Notes under the pieces: generated by a model
Databases searched by the model: none
The model's input: only the letters and a program-made list of their open reading frames with translations
Told to the model about the DNA's origin: nothing
Origin: Glandiceps talaboti
Lineage: Eukaryota; Hemichordata; Enteropneusta; Spengelidae
Length of the DNA stretch: 64,000 nucleotides
Direction of reading: 5' to 3'
Assembly (NCBI RefSeq): GCF_964340395.1
Contig: NC_135562.1
Coordinates: forward strand, 21,371,892 to 21,435,891
Shown: one piece after another, positions 13,772 to 26,110 of the stretch
Numbering within the stretch: the first letter of the stretch is position 1
Layout of the letters: every line of letters starts with the position of its first letter
Program-made: the position numbers and the translations under genes

Positions 13772-13854
13772 TGCTAGACCTCGGATGTTCTTCCGATAGA
13801 ATACGACACACGACCGAACATCGCTATCGAGGATGGAACATCCGAGGTCTAGCA
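13772..13854. repeat. 83-bp GC-rich inverted repeat
   Basis: TGCTAGACCTCGGATGTTC (from 13772) is matched by its complement ending at 13854; the similarity continues inward toward CCGATAG. The sequence ATGACATTTGCTAGAC at about 14165 is an inverted copy of the right flank, so this may be the end of a larger foldback element of about 400 bp. CpG-rich compared with the surroundings. Confidence 0.55.
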
Positions 13855-14999
13855 AATGTCATCAGGATATAAATAACTGCCAATCAGAGAACCGTATTAG
13901 CGACAAGCACAAACAGAGGACAATAGCTAATTTTTCATGCATATTCATCTTGAGGAGGGGCTTGTAAAAATAACCACCAATGGGTTAACTAAAATGTGTG
14001 AATGACAACGTCTACACACTTATCAAACTCACAATTACCATAAACCCATAAGACAGTAATGACATAAATGTGTTTGTCAACACCTTCATGCAGAGATTGA
14101 ATATATTAAAGTATATATATGCATACATGGCCCAGCCCACTAATCTCAATGGAATGTCCGGTCTGAAAATGACATTTGCTAGACTGTTCGGGCAAGCCCT
14201 CACTGCGAACTTCGTTCGCTTATAGTATCGAAAGAAAGCCTGAATGTCTAGCAGCAAGACTACAGAGAACACTGCAATCACTTGTGTAAATACCACGAGT
14301 ACACCACATTTTCACTTTGTGTCCTGTCATAGTACTTTTATGATGTACCTACTAGGTGGTAACATTTTATCATTTTAGCTTTCAATGAATTGTATAACTA
14401 TAGTCTAGATTTGTAATGAAAAGTAATTTTGTAAATTGAATTCTCTACCTCACACATTCCACAATTCAAACAACATTTTATTTAATTTCATCACCAATTA
14501 TTTTACCTCTCTATCACTACTTTACAATGCTTGGCAAAAATTATGCCTAGCATTAATTCCTCAATACATTTGACTAAAAAAACCATTGTCAATTTAATTG
14601 AACCAAAAGTCATTTCACCTTAGGCTTTCCATCATAACTACAAAGTTGTACAGAGAAAACACAGTTATATTTAATTCTGAATACCCATTCACATTGTAAT
14701 ATTAATGGGACAGTCTTATATTCAACTTCAATTCAACTAACTTTAAAGTGTATGGTATACTGAAAATTAGTTTCACATAATTCTTATGCCAAGTCAAGTC
14801 ATGTTTTAATGAATGCTTCAAATTTTACTTTCCCTTGGCATAATTACTTTCAAATTTGTATGGGGAAAGGATGTCTAAGTCTAGTATATTTTATAGTACA
14901 TTTTCATGAGTACTTCAAACTGTGACTGTGTATGATAAAGTGATGCTTTACTTTTAAGTTCTACTCACATCAGAGTAGCAAGTATATAATACCTACCTC

Positions 15000-15320
15000 A
15001 GATCTCCAGTCATTTTACTACCAATGTTTTTGTTAAGGGTGGTAAGTAGGTAAAATCTACGTGAGTTCTCTTAGTCATTTTACCAGGGTTCTTTAGCAGT
15101 GATTTTTGTTAAGGGTGGCATTAAAATAGGTAAAATCTACCAGACTTTCCCAGTTATTTTACCAGGGTTCCCTACCAGTGCTTTTGTTAAGGGTGGTATG
15201 TAGGTAAAATCTACCTGAGTTCCCCAGTCAGGGTTCTCTACCAGTGTTTTTTGTTAAGGGTGGTAAGTAGGTAAAATCTACCTGAGTTCCCCAATCTTTT
15301 CTCCAGAGTTCCCAAATATA
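15000..15320 (+). repeat. degenerate 70-80-bp repeat, ~4 copies
   Basis: GTTAAGGGTGG recurs at about 15033, 15107, 15187 and 15254, each followed by AGGTAAAATCTACC and GAGTTCCCCAG. The unit length varies. A single inverted member lies at 46.74-46.89 kb (see there). Confidence 0.8.
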
Positions 15321-16094
15321 ATTATGGTACAAAGTAACAACAAATATTACCAGTTCACCCATCCCGGCCTGCGATCCCCAGAATGTCAATAAAAGAATAC
15401 ACCATTTTAGTGACTGAAAATAGTACACAATTATTGAGTAACCTTTTTATTTCAATTATAATTAAAGAATGAAAGTTACTTCCATAATTATAAAAATATA
15501 AATTTATTTATGTGATTTTTTTTCAGAAACTAGTGGTCAACTTTTTATGGTACAATTCATAAGAGATATTATAATCTCATATACTCCTTTGCAATATTTA
15601 ATAGCTTTTTATATTGAAATAGTTAGCTTCTCCCTGTTTCCATACGTCAAAGGCCTCTGACAAAAACTAGCAGGAATGGTTGACAATCCAGTGGATGTAA
15701 GTATGTGTGTACCTAGATTGTAATGAGACTTGATGTCTAGCTAGGATTTCTACACCAGTTCACATGATTAGATTAGTATTCGTTGCATCATAAATGGAAA
15801 ATATATGCCTTAGGGAAAACTACTCTAGCTATAAATCCCTGATATTTGAGACTGTCAAATATTGTTTAAGTTTGTTAGTAAATGTTAGAGTGATTACTGA
15901 ACTCTGGGAATACCAATAAAGCTATAATCATACCACAGGTTATTTAGGGACAAATCACAATTTTTGACCCAAATCACACCGATGGTACAATAATTTTGAT
16001 TTGAACAATTTCCCAACTAGACACCCAAGGTAATACACTCACCAAATATCATGGCAATTGGTCTGGCGGTTATTGATTTTAAGTTGTTTACAAA

Positions 16095-16095
<1 letters not shown>

Positions 16096-16153
<58 letters not shown>
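16096..16153 (+). repeat. (CA)n microsatellite inside a dispersed repeat
   Basis: 29 CA dinucleotides followed by CAGACAGACA. The flanks (ATATCATGGCAATTGGTCTG before, CATATCAGTTCAGTTGT after) look like a dispersed repeat that carries this microsatellite, because the text before it resembles the 'caatcggtc..gcggtt' lead-in of degenerate marine invertebrate repeats. Confidence 0.9.
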
Positions 16154-16158
<5 letters not shown>

Positions 16159-17064
16159 GACACTTTGCCATGCCTATAGCACTACTGAACCATATCAGTT
16201 CAGTTGTCCTAAAATGACATTCTGTTGATGAAATCTGGATTTGGTCGTTGTTGCCATAGCAATTTAAAACATCTATAGACCAATTAATAAGGAGACTTGA
16301 ATTTACATGTAGTAAAATAGGACTCATTAAATTGTTGAACACTGTAATATTACAACTTGAAATGTTGTATTCAAATGGTTGTGTGTAGCGTAATAAGAAT
16401 CAGTACATTAACTAGTCATCAAAGGAACCACGTACTGACTAAAAAGCTACCTGATTTCATCACTATTCATAATCAGAACTGTCTGGCTACAAACTCACAA
16501 CAACAAAGATACGTTGACATTTCCTTTACATAAAAAAACTACCCAATTTTATCATGACCAGAAAATTAATCTCATATTTTGAATACAAATATGTTACACT
16601 GTTCTGATTCTACTTGATAGTGTACAAATCATTTTGTTGTTAATCACACACAGATTCAGTCTGATATTGAAGTAATGTAATGTGTTTATAGTTTGTGATG
16701 TAAGTGTGATATTGAAGTGAAAAATATTTTATGAAAAAAAGGAAAGTTATCTTGAAATCATTAATTAAACCACATATGCGTGTTTGTCAAAATACAAAAT
16801 GTTAAACTGAACATGAAATAATGGCCAGTCTAATGAGTACAAAAAAAACCAGACCCTGTGTAAAGAAATAGTGATTCTCAAGTAAGTGAAACATTTTAAT
16901 GGGTGATTGAAACACAGTAAGCTTAATCTGTACTACCATTTCAATTTTAATTATTCGTAAGTTACACCCAAAGTTGATTGACACTTTAACCAACCAATTG
17001 GAAAGTCGTTACTAGTAAAGATTTGGTTGTACCCTCACAAAAATGTGAGGTTTTTATCTTTTAA

Positions 17065-17250
17065 AATTTAGTTCCGATGATTGTAACAATGATACTGTTA
17101 CCATGGAAACTGATAACATTACCGAATTGAAAACTATCATACTGTTCTCCTGGAAAGCGATATCACCATTGAAACTAGTGATATTGTTACAAAGGAAAAA
17201 ATGATAATGTTGCTATGGAAACCAATGGTATTGATCATACTAAAAAAAGT
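17065..17250 (+). repeat. degenerate GATA/GTTACCATGGAAAC repeat with RFX-like motifs
   Basis: Loosely repeated text of the form GATACTGTTACCATGGAAAC. GTTACCATGGAAAC at 17097-17110 and GTTGCTATGGAAAC at 17209-17222 both fit the RFX X-box pattern; intermediate copies are decayed. Confidence 0.5.
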
Positions 17251-17373
17251 GTGTTTATCAGGACGGCAGAAACCCATGATTCTGTATAGAGGCTGGACAG
17301 CTGTTACATTTTATAAACTGAAATTATCAAAGCCTTCATATTTCATTGTATAATGAATTGATTATGTAGTAAA

Positions 17374-17412
17374 TACATATATATATAATTATATATATAT
17401 TTTATATATAGT
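17374..17412. repeat. AT-rich self-complementary tract
   Basis: Alternating TA runs separated by AATT and TTTT; self-complementary and possibly cruciform-forming. Similar tracts occur at 5911-5940 and 20620-20680. Confidence 0.7.
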
Positions 17413-18649
17413 AGTTAGTAGTTACTACTGTGTTAGAGTTTTAAGTGGGGGAGTAATAAAACTTAAAGGCAAAAGTTTAATCGTGGTTATGATGACATAA
17501 AGTAGATTTTAATATCTGTTTGTAGGACATGTACTCAAAACTGTCTATCCAAATTTATCTCTGAAATTAAACCAACGGAAATGTCACAATAAAAAGAAAC
17601 TTCCATATTGACGTAAACAATAGTTGTAAAAGTCTGGTGATATCAGAGTATTTATGGATAAAGGAGACAGTATATGCACTATGTGATTTTATCACTACAT
17701 TATAAGTCATATACTTTACAATGTTATAACTTTGTTACAGTCAAACCCTTACACATCTGGAGCCTGTGTGCTGTACTTTGAATAGGACAGTTAGATTGAT
17801 AAAACTGCACTAAAGGAACCAATCTCATAAGAGAAGCCAGTTTATGCATCAATGTGAATAATGTAGTGTATAATTGCATTGTGGATGATGTAACAAATCT
17901 CAGAGTTTAGACTGACTTGATAAAATTTAATCTAACTAAAATCCATAATGACAAGACTTTTATATGTATAATATTATGCAGTATTCTCTTTATGATTTTC
18001 TCATGGGATTGTTGGAAGAGGGCAGGGATATCTTGAGATTGACAAACTAAAACAATATAATTGCCTCAGGTAAATAATATTATATTCAATATAAGTCATC
18101 AACTGTTGATAAATGGGGCCATGTTTTTTCTGAACTCTCTACATAATATGGATCACTATTGTGGGGATAATACTGGTCATGAATATCCAAACAATTTTGA
18201 AGAACCAAATATGGAAAGTTATTTACATAAATTATGATATTATGAGGACCCTCGGTGCATGCAGCACACACATGTCACCTTGTTCAGGAGAAAATTAACA
18301 CATAAACACATCTATGAAGCCAAGCATATCACATGCAAGATTGGTATAAACACCACTGTTGATTGAGAGGTAAATTAGCTACTGTACAGTACTCAGCTAG
18401 GGTTGACTAAGGTACAACAAAAGCAGCAGCTTAAGACACAACTGAGTGAGATGTAGAAAACTTACCATCGTGATGAAGGTCTAGAGGATCCAGTAATTCC
18501 ATACTGACTGATAGCATGTAAGAAGTTAACAAAACAGGGACAAAGTAAGACTCATACAGTCACAACAATAACGAGAATCTCATTATTTCCATCATGCCAT
18601 ATGTATGTATCATGCTTTTCACACCTATGTGTGTTACCTGTCTTGAATT

Positions 18650-18695
18650 ATTTTATTTTATTTTATTTCATTTCATTTCATTTTTATTTTATTTT
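18650..18695 (+). repeat. (TTTTA/TTTCA)n pentanucleotide tract
   Basis: TTTTA pentanucleotides with a central block of TTTCA. Imperfect simple repeat. Confidence 0.85.
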
Positions 18696-18953
18696 AATGT
18701 CTTAATTTTTTTTTAAGTCAACAAAAGCAGGGAAAAAGTAAGATTCACATACTCAAAACATTGCTAAGCACAAACCAAGTTATTGTCTTTGAACAAACAA
18801 TATGGATTATATACCCTGGTCAGTCTATGTCATGATAACCTATATCATATCTACATGTTCTGCAGTGTTCAAAATATAAGTCTAAATTATTAAGTGTATT
18901 ATATTCTTCAATATTTTCTTGATTCAGCTGGAATCTATTAATGAGCTAAGAGT

Positions 18954-20367
18954 TGAAATTTTCACTAGAAGTCACTAGATGAATAGTGACAGGGTCCTGT
19001 AAGTTACTGGTATTTTTGTATTTTCACTAGAAGTCACTAGATGAATAGTGACAGGATCCTGTAAGTCACTGGTATTTTTGTATTTTCACTAGAGGTCGCT
19101 AGATGAATAGTGACAGGGTCCTTTAAGTTACTGGTATTTTTGTATTTTCACTAGAAGTCACTAGATGAATAGTGACAGGGTCCTGTAAGTTAGTGGTATT
19201 TTTGTATTTTCATTAGAGGTCACTAGATGAATAGTGACAGGGTCCTGTAAGTTACTGGTATTTTTGTATTTTCATTAGAGGTCACTAGATGAATAGTGAC
19301 AGGGTCCTGTAAGTTACTGGTATTTTTGTATTTTCACTAGAGGTCACTAGATGAAGAGTGACAGGGTCCTGTAAGTTACTGGTATTTTTGTATTTTCACT
19401 AGAAGTCACTAGATGAATAGTGACAGGGTCCTGTAAGTCACTGGTATTTTTGTATTTTCACTAGAGGTCACTAGATGAATAGTGACAGGGTCCTGTAAGT
19501 TACTGGTATTTTTGTATTTTCACTAGAGGTCACTAGATGAATAGTGACAGGGTCCTGTAAGTTAGTGGCATTTTTGTATTTTCACTAGAGGTCGCTAGAT
19601 GAATAGTGACAGGGTCCTGTAAGTTAGTGGCATTTTTGTATTTTCACTAGAGGTCACTAGATGAATAGTGACAGGGTCCTGTAAGTTACTGGTATTTTTG
19701 TATTTTCATTAGAGGTCACTAGATGAATAGTGACAGGGTCCTGTAAGTTACTGGTATTTTTGTATTTTCACTAGAGGTCGCTAGATGAATAGTGACAGGG
19801 TCCTGTAAGTTACTGGTATTTTTGTATTTTCACTAGAGGTCGCTAGATGAATAGTGACAGGGTCCTGTAAGTTACTGGTATTTTTGTATTTTCACTAGAG
19901 GTCGCTAGATGAATAGTGACAGGGTCCTGTAAGTTACTGGTATTTTTGTATTTTCACTAGAGGTCACTAGATGAATAGTGACAGGGTCCTGTAGGTTACT
20001 GGTATTTTTGTATTTTCACTAGAGGTCACTAGATGAATAGTGACCGGGTCCTGTAAGTGACTGGTATTTTTGTATTTTCATTAGAGGTCACTAGATGAAT
20101 AGTGACAGGGTCCTGTAAGTGACTGGTATTTTTGTATTTTCACTAGAGGTCACTAGATGAATAGTGACAGGGTCCTGTAAGTCACTGGTATTTTTTGTAT
20201 TTTCACTAGAGGTCGCTAGATGAATAGTGACAGGGTCCTGTAAGTTAGTGGCATTTTTGTATTTTCACTAGAAGTCACTAGATGAAGAGTGACAGGGTCC
20301 TATACAAATGTAAGTCACTGGTATTTTTTGTATTTTCACTAGAAGTCACTAGATGAAGAGTGACAGG
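18954..20367 (+). repeat. 62-bp minisatellite, ~23 copies, hairpin in each unit
   Basis: The unit is TTTTCACTAGAGGTCACTAG, then ATGAATAGTGACAGGGTCC, then TGTAAGTTACTGGTATTTT. Each intact unit carries GTCACTA-GATGAA-TAGTGAC, a perfect 7-bp stem with a 6-base loop; the common GTCGCTA variant breaks one pair. The units are very similar, so homogenisation is recent. Not a CRISPR array: there are no unique spacers. Confidence 0.97.
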
Positions 20368-21217
20368 TAAAGTAAAGTAAGATATATATTCAGAAATCTG
20401 TAATTGTCTTGTCATTTTTATGGCTGTTTTCCCACCCAATTATTTGTTACATAATTATTATCAATTTTACATAATTATACAATGTTTGTTAATTCTGCAA
20501 TTTTTTGTTGACCTGATGCTACTCTGTACACAGGGAGAAAGTTATAGCCATAGTGATTTTAGGACACCTTTATTGTAGAGTTTGTTGAGTCTATCCTATG
20601 TCCTTTTAATAGAAATAAAATAAAAATATATATATTTTATATATAACAAAATATATATTATATATATATATTATGTATTTTTTTTTAAATTTGAAGTTAC
20701 TTACAAATGTCATAATATTCAATAAACACAATTTTTAGTCTTACATTAAATAACTTGATATATAATTTAGTTCGTCTTTTTAAAAATAAAATATTTATAA
20801 CAGAGTACATACATGTATTATATCTTGATTTCTATAGAATGATTGTTTGCTTGTAAGATATATAACTGTGGACAATGTCTACGGTATCACTAACTGTGGA
20901 CAACAGCTGTGGTATAACTATACAGCCAATGAAATCTAGAAATATTTATATATGTATATGTGTGGAGTCAGACCAATGTGCAGCAGGTAGTTTTTATTAT
21001 AAAACGTGGATACTGTGAGACTGTGAAATTAAGTGGTCATTTCAATGCATTCTGTGATGCTTTTCATTAAAACCAACATTTGAAATTATTTGACTTTATT
21101 TAATGAAATTTCTTTCATTACAATTTACATATCATGTTCATTACAATGTAAAATTTCTTGTTGAAATCTTGGCAGAGTTTCAGATTATTTATTTCGAAAG
21201 TGTTTTCAGACTATTTA
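20368..21217. other. AT-rich stretch, TA-rich palindromic tract
   Basis: 20620-20680 is almost purely A and T and self-complementary. A short duplication (TAACTGTGGACAA) lies at about 20863-20905. Confidence 0.5.
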
Positions 21218-21257
21218 TTACTGTATTATGTTATCAATATCTTAACTTTTCACACCC
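21218..21257 (+). repeat. left fragment of the 43-bp minisatellite, cut off by the hAT-like element
   Basis: CTGTATTATGTTATCAATAT and CTTAACTTTTCACACCC match the unit of the array that continues at 22721. Only about one unit lies on this side of the insertion. Confidence 0.85.
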
Positions 21258-22269
21258 CAGGGCTCGAAATTAGCGGTAGTCTCGCGTCAATTGACTACCA
21301 GTTTTTCCAAAATGACTACCAAGTTCGAAAACTGGTAGTCATCCTTGACTACCACGAAAATCCTAGGGACGCCAACCCAACGTATGCATGGAAGGCCTGC
21401 TGACAAGTTGGCAATTTAGCGTGAGCACTGGACTCTAAAGCTACGTGTGATTAGATGCGGCGGGCATGTTCAATATTGCTTACTTTGTAGTCAATAACAG
21501 TGGCTTGGTAAAATAAACAAAATACATGTAGCTTATATGTGATGTTACAAACGCCAGAATGTCTACTCAAACGCAACACTCTATTGATTTCATGACTGTT
21601 TCATTGTCTTTTCCATGTCACACAGTTGCGATCAAAATGATACAAAACTTAGGAAAATATACAGAATAAAATCATTCTCCCACCACTAATCGCGAATGTA
21701 ATAGTATTTTACAACTAGTCATTCAATACTAGGATACCTCACTTTAGTGGAAGGATGAAAATTTACGTTGTTTATTGAAGCCCTTTAGCGGAGGAGACAA
21801 ACCCTAGACGCAATCAGAATGACTTCCTGTGTTTATAGATAGTACCAGATAAGATTTGAGGGACGTGCCTTGGCACATACCATTTCTCTCTAGGGTTGGG
21901 TCATAGCATGTTATTTTTTAATGTAAGGGAAACTGAAATGGATGGTGACCGTGTGTATTTTTTATCGTATGACGTTTTACCTTTTACAAAGTAAATAATA
22001 ATAAATAGCATAAATGCTCAGATTTGAGAGCATTTGTGTTATGAGTTTGACAAGCAACCCACACACCCGAAATGGAATGAGCCACTAATCATTACATGTA
22101 ACTCTACACCTCACACCGTTACTGATTCAGTGAAATAAACTACAACATGGAAAGTATGTAATTTTGCTGTGTGACTAGCGATTTAGTTAGTGTTTTGAAG
22201 TTTGTTTCTGTCAATCTCTCAGTCACGTCCTGTATATATGTTTGAGGCCAGTAACTGTTTGGTGTGTGT

Positions 22270-22300
<31 letters not shown>

Positions 22301-22720
22301 GTGTTTGTACATGTATACATGTGTGTGTGACTGAATGAATGTAAAATACAATGTATGTGTATATTTATTATGTATGTGTTATGCCAAAATTTGTGTCACT
22401 GTCAGTTTGAGGTTTCCAAGTGGACATTGCAAAATAAGAGCTTGGTACACACAATAATCATTTATATGATATTTACTTACTATGATACTAGTATGATATT
22501 ACATGTATTATTGTAGGACAGATCAAATGTTTGCATAATATGAATGTCACTAATTTCATGAAAAAAACTCAGAACGTTTATTACTTAATGTTTTGTTTAT
22601 GCATAAATTATTAAATGCTGAGAAAAAAAGAATGACTACCAAATCTTCCCTGTTGACTACCAGTTTTAAAAAGTGGTAGTCAAAGTGACTACCAACTAAA
22701 AAGGTTAATTTCGAGCCCTG
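21258..22720. mobile_element. hAT-like non-autonomous transposon with subterminal GACTACCA motifs
   Basis: The ends are a perfect 15-bp inverted repeat, CAGGGCTCGAAATTA, at 21258 and its complement ending at 22720. Both flanks carry CACCC (21253-21257 and 22721-22725), and removing the element with one CACCC restores an intact unit of the adjoining 43-bp minisatellite. The motif GACTACCA or its complement recurs five times in 21275-21354 and four times in 22631-22694, like the subterminal transposase-binding motifs of hAT elements. No transposase frame is present, so the copy is non-autonomous. The 5-bp target duplication is short for classical hAT (8 bp). Confidence 0.75.
22262..22302 (+). 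repeat. (GT)n followed by poly-G
   Basis: Eleven GT dinucleotides run into about 18 G. It lies inside the hAT-like element. Confidence 0.95.
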
Positions 22721-23428
22721 CACCCTACATTCTGTATTATGTTATCAATTTCTTAACTTTTCACACCTTACATTCTTTATTATGTTATCAATTTCTTAAC
22801 TTTTCACACCCTACATTCTTTATTATGTTATCAATATCTTAACTTTTCACACCCTACATTCTTTATTATGTTATCAATATCTTAACTTTTCACACCCTAC
22901 ATTCTGTATTATGTTATCAATATCTTAACTTTTCACACCCTACATTCTTTATTATGTTATCAATATCTTAACTTTTCACACCCTACATTCTGTATTATGT
23001 TATCAATTTCTTAACTTTTCACACCCTACATTCTGTATTATGTTATCAATATCTTAACTTTTCACACCCTACATTCTGTATTATGTTATCAATTTCTTAA
23101 CTTTTCACACCCTACATTCTTTATTATGTTATCAATTTCTTAACTTTTCACACCTTACATTCTTTATTATGTTATCAATTTCTTAACTTTTCACACCCTA
23201 CATTCTTTATTATGTTATCAATTTCTTAACTTTTCACACCCTACATTCTTTATTATGTTATCAATTTCTTAACTTTTCACACCCTACATTCTGTATTATG
23301 TTATCAATATCTTAACTTTTCACACCCTACATTCTTTATTATGTTATCAATATCTTAACTTTTCACACCCTACATTCTGTATTATGTTATCAATTTCTTA
23401 ACTTTTCACACCCTACATTCTGTATTGA
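22721..23428 (+). repeat. 43-bp minisatellite, ~16 copies
   Basis: The unit is CACCCTACATTCTTTATTAT followed by GTTATCAATATCTTAACTT. Variants are CTGTATT/CTTTATT and CAATATC/CAATTTC. The left boundary is the hAT-like transposon. Confidence 0.96.
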
Positions 23429-24741
23429 TATTTTTGGTGGTATGACTGAAAACCAAATTTTAAGATGTTTGAATACTTTCATGAATAACTGATTTTTATT
23501 GATTATTTCATTTTTTTAAATTTTACCTTCAAAACAAAGTCTACAGATAAAATGAAGAGACATTATGGCATGTTACAAGTATTGGTGCATATACAGGACT
23601 AAGGTATAAATGTATGCAATGAGTAAATTATAATCATTTCTGAGACAGATGGTTGAATGTAGACAGAATCTCACAGTTCCATTAACATTTCACTCACAAC
23701 TATTGAATTGATCACAGTCCAAATACAGTCTATAAATTCTTCAAATAGTACATTTGAACTCAAGGTTTCATTTCACGCTACATTAAATTGCCAATAACTC
23801 AGAGAAAATAATGAAGATGCACTGTTAACACATTTCAGAGATCACCTCAGTTTGTGAAAATTCTTATCATCAGTACATTAAAATTTGCGATGAATTTTTC
23901 CATAAATTGAAAATTGTAACAGTTACTGAATTTCATTCTCCTGCAATGGTCCATGTATACCTCCAAAAGTAATTTATAAATTAGCCCTCTATTACCTGTC
24001 TTCATTTAACCAAACAATATTGACACAATAGGGATATTGTCAGTATTCATTTTTGACTCATAGTGACATGGCCTCCTGAGGTCAGTACTATTCTCCTTGG
24101 TTGAACAAAGAAATATAGTGGGAATAATACCTAAATGTCACTCAGATTTTTCCTGCCTGGCTAAACAGGAAAAAATGATTGATGAATAACATCTAATTGT
24201 CAGTACCTGTAGTTAGAATTTCATTCCCCCTAGGTACATCATGAAAATAACATATTAAGTTTTTTGATTGACACTATGACTTCCGTTCCACGTGCTATAC
24301 ATGTAAATTACTATCAATGTGCCTGAAAACAAGTTGACTTTCTTGTTCAATTGTGACTCTATAGCATATGAGTCGAAATACTATTGCACGTACCAAGAAT
24401 TAATCATTCACATTTTGCTCAGCTGAATAGACATAGATACTAGGGAAAACATCTACATTTACAATTAAACTGTTATGTTTGCAGTGTAGAACTAGACTTC
24501 AGGACTTGAGTTACAGACTAAACTGAAAGCTGTCATTCATAACTGTACAATATTAGACCCAATTACAGACAAATTCTATTATACCTAATACCTATTGAGC
24601 AATTTGTCAGACATTATAGTTTGACATAACACCAACAAATTATTGCAATCTGGTAATTACTTCTTACTTGTCAATATTCCATGGTTTAGAGAATTGTGTG
24701 TTATTGTGAGGTGGTTTTCTTTAAGGACAGTGTATAGTAGC
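23429..24741. other. stretch between two minisatellites, nothing recognised
   Basis: No exon or element seen. Confidence 0.5.
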
Positions 24742-25546
24742 TAAGGAGAAGTCCAGTCAGACTTATTTCTACCTTGTATTGATTACTGCTATCAACTTAC
24801 AGGAAACGTCCAGTCAGACTTATTTCTACCTTGTATTAATTACTGCTATCAACTTACAGGAAAAGTCCAGTCAGACTTATTTCTACCTTGTATTAATTAC
24901 TGCTATCAACTTTAAGGAAAAGTCCAGTCAGACTTATTTCTACCTTGTATTAATTACTGCTATCAACTTTAAGGAAAAGTCCAGTCAGACTTATTTCTAC
25001 CTTTAGTACACTTTTTACTGCTATCAACTTACAGGAAAAGTCCAGTCAGACTTATTTCTGCCTTGCATTAATTACTGCTATCAACTTACAGGAAAAGTCC
25101 AGTCAGACTTATTTCTACCTTTAGTACACTTGTATTGATTACTGCTATCAACTTACAGGAAAAGTCCAGTCAGACTTATTTCTACCTTTAGTACACTTGT
25201 ATTGATTACTGCTATCAACTTAAAGTAAAAGTCCAGTCAGACTTATTTCTACCTTTAGTACACTTGTATTAATTACTGCTATCAACTTACAGGAAAAGTC
25301 CAGTCAGATTTATTTCTACCTTTAGTACACTTGTATTGATTACTGCTATCAACTTAAAGTAAAAGTCCAGTCAGACTTATTTCTACTGTATTAATTGCTG
25401 CTATCAACTTACAGGAAAAGTCCAGTCAGACTTATTTCTATCTTTAGTACACTTGTATTAATTACTGCTATCAACTTACAGGAAAAGTCCAGTCAGACTT
25501 ATTTCTACCTTTAGTACACTTGTATTGATTACTGCTATCAACCTAC
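24742..25546 (+). repeat. 57/67-bp minisatellite, ~13 copies
   Basis: The unit is AAAAGTCCAGTCAGACTTAT, TTCTACCTTG, TATTAATTACTGCTATCAAC, TTACAGG. The short form is on the left; the form with a 10-base TTTAGTACAC insertion is mostly on the right, so the longer variant spread from one side. Confidence 0.95.
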
Positions 25547-25822
25547 ATATGATTTTGGGTAATAAAATAGTACCTTGGTAATTTATTCAATTGAAATTTT
25601 GTAAAGAACTCCTACTGTTCTTGATGTGTGTTCAGCGGTTTGTGAGAAAACCAGACATCTTGACTACACTTTGCCTTATACCACGAAAAGGAGATCACAA
25701 ATAAGCCTGAATACACTTTTAAAATTTATACATTGTTGGTCATAGACTACATCACAACAATGCTAAAAATATATGTAAAAATGTTCAAAATCAATGGAGT
25801 TTTTAAAAGTTCCTTTAAAAGT

Positions 25823-26110
25823 AACAGTCCAATAGCAGTTATAATTTAATGTAATCTTTACATATTATCACTACAACATCTGGGCTCCCTAACCTTAGCA
25901 ATAGCAGTGCAATAGCAGTGCAATAGCAGTTATAATTTAATGTAATCTTTACATATTATCCCTACAACACCTGGGTTCCCTAACCTTAGCAATAGCAGTG
26001 CAATAGCAGTCCAATAGCAGTTGTAATTTGGTGCAATCTTTACATATTATAATTATCCCTACAACACCTGGGTTCTTTAACCTTAGCAATATCAGTGCAA
26101 TAGCAGTTGT
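25823..26110 (+). repeat. ~100-bp repeat, 3 copies, with nested GCAATAGCAGT copies
   Basis: Three copies of TAATGTAATCTTTACATATT and CTACAACACCTGGGTTCCCT, each followed by one or more 11-bp GCAATAGCAGT copies: an array within an array. Confidence 0.85.

Larger units (their letters stand above)
11104..14999. other. AT-rich stretch with one GC-rich palindrome
   Basis: Holds the X-box-like site (11869), the 45-bp duplication (12374) and the CpG-rich inverted repeat (13772-13854). The hydrophobic minus-strand frame at 14012-14296 overlaps the inverted-repeat material and is not called. Confidence 0.5.
15321..18649. other. AT-rich stretch with microsatellite and X-box-like sites
   Basis: Apart from the (CA)n-bearing repeat, the degenerate GATA repeat and a TA tract, nothing gene-like was seen. 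Confidence 0.5.

Noticed and set aside
14012-14296. 94-residue hydrophobic minus-strand frame as a membrane protein
   Set aside because: It overlaps inverted-repeat material at 14.16 kb and its hydrophobicity is expected from AT-rich DNA.
18954-20367. CRISPR-like array
   Set aside because: Whole 62-bp units repeat with no unique spacers, and the setting is eukaryotic.
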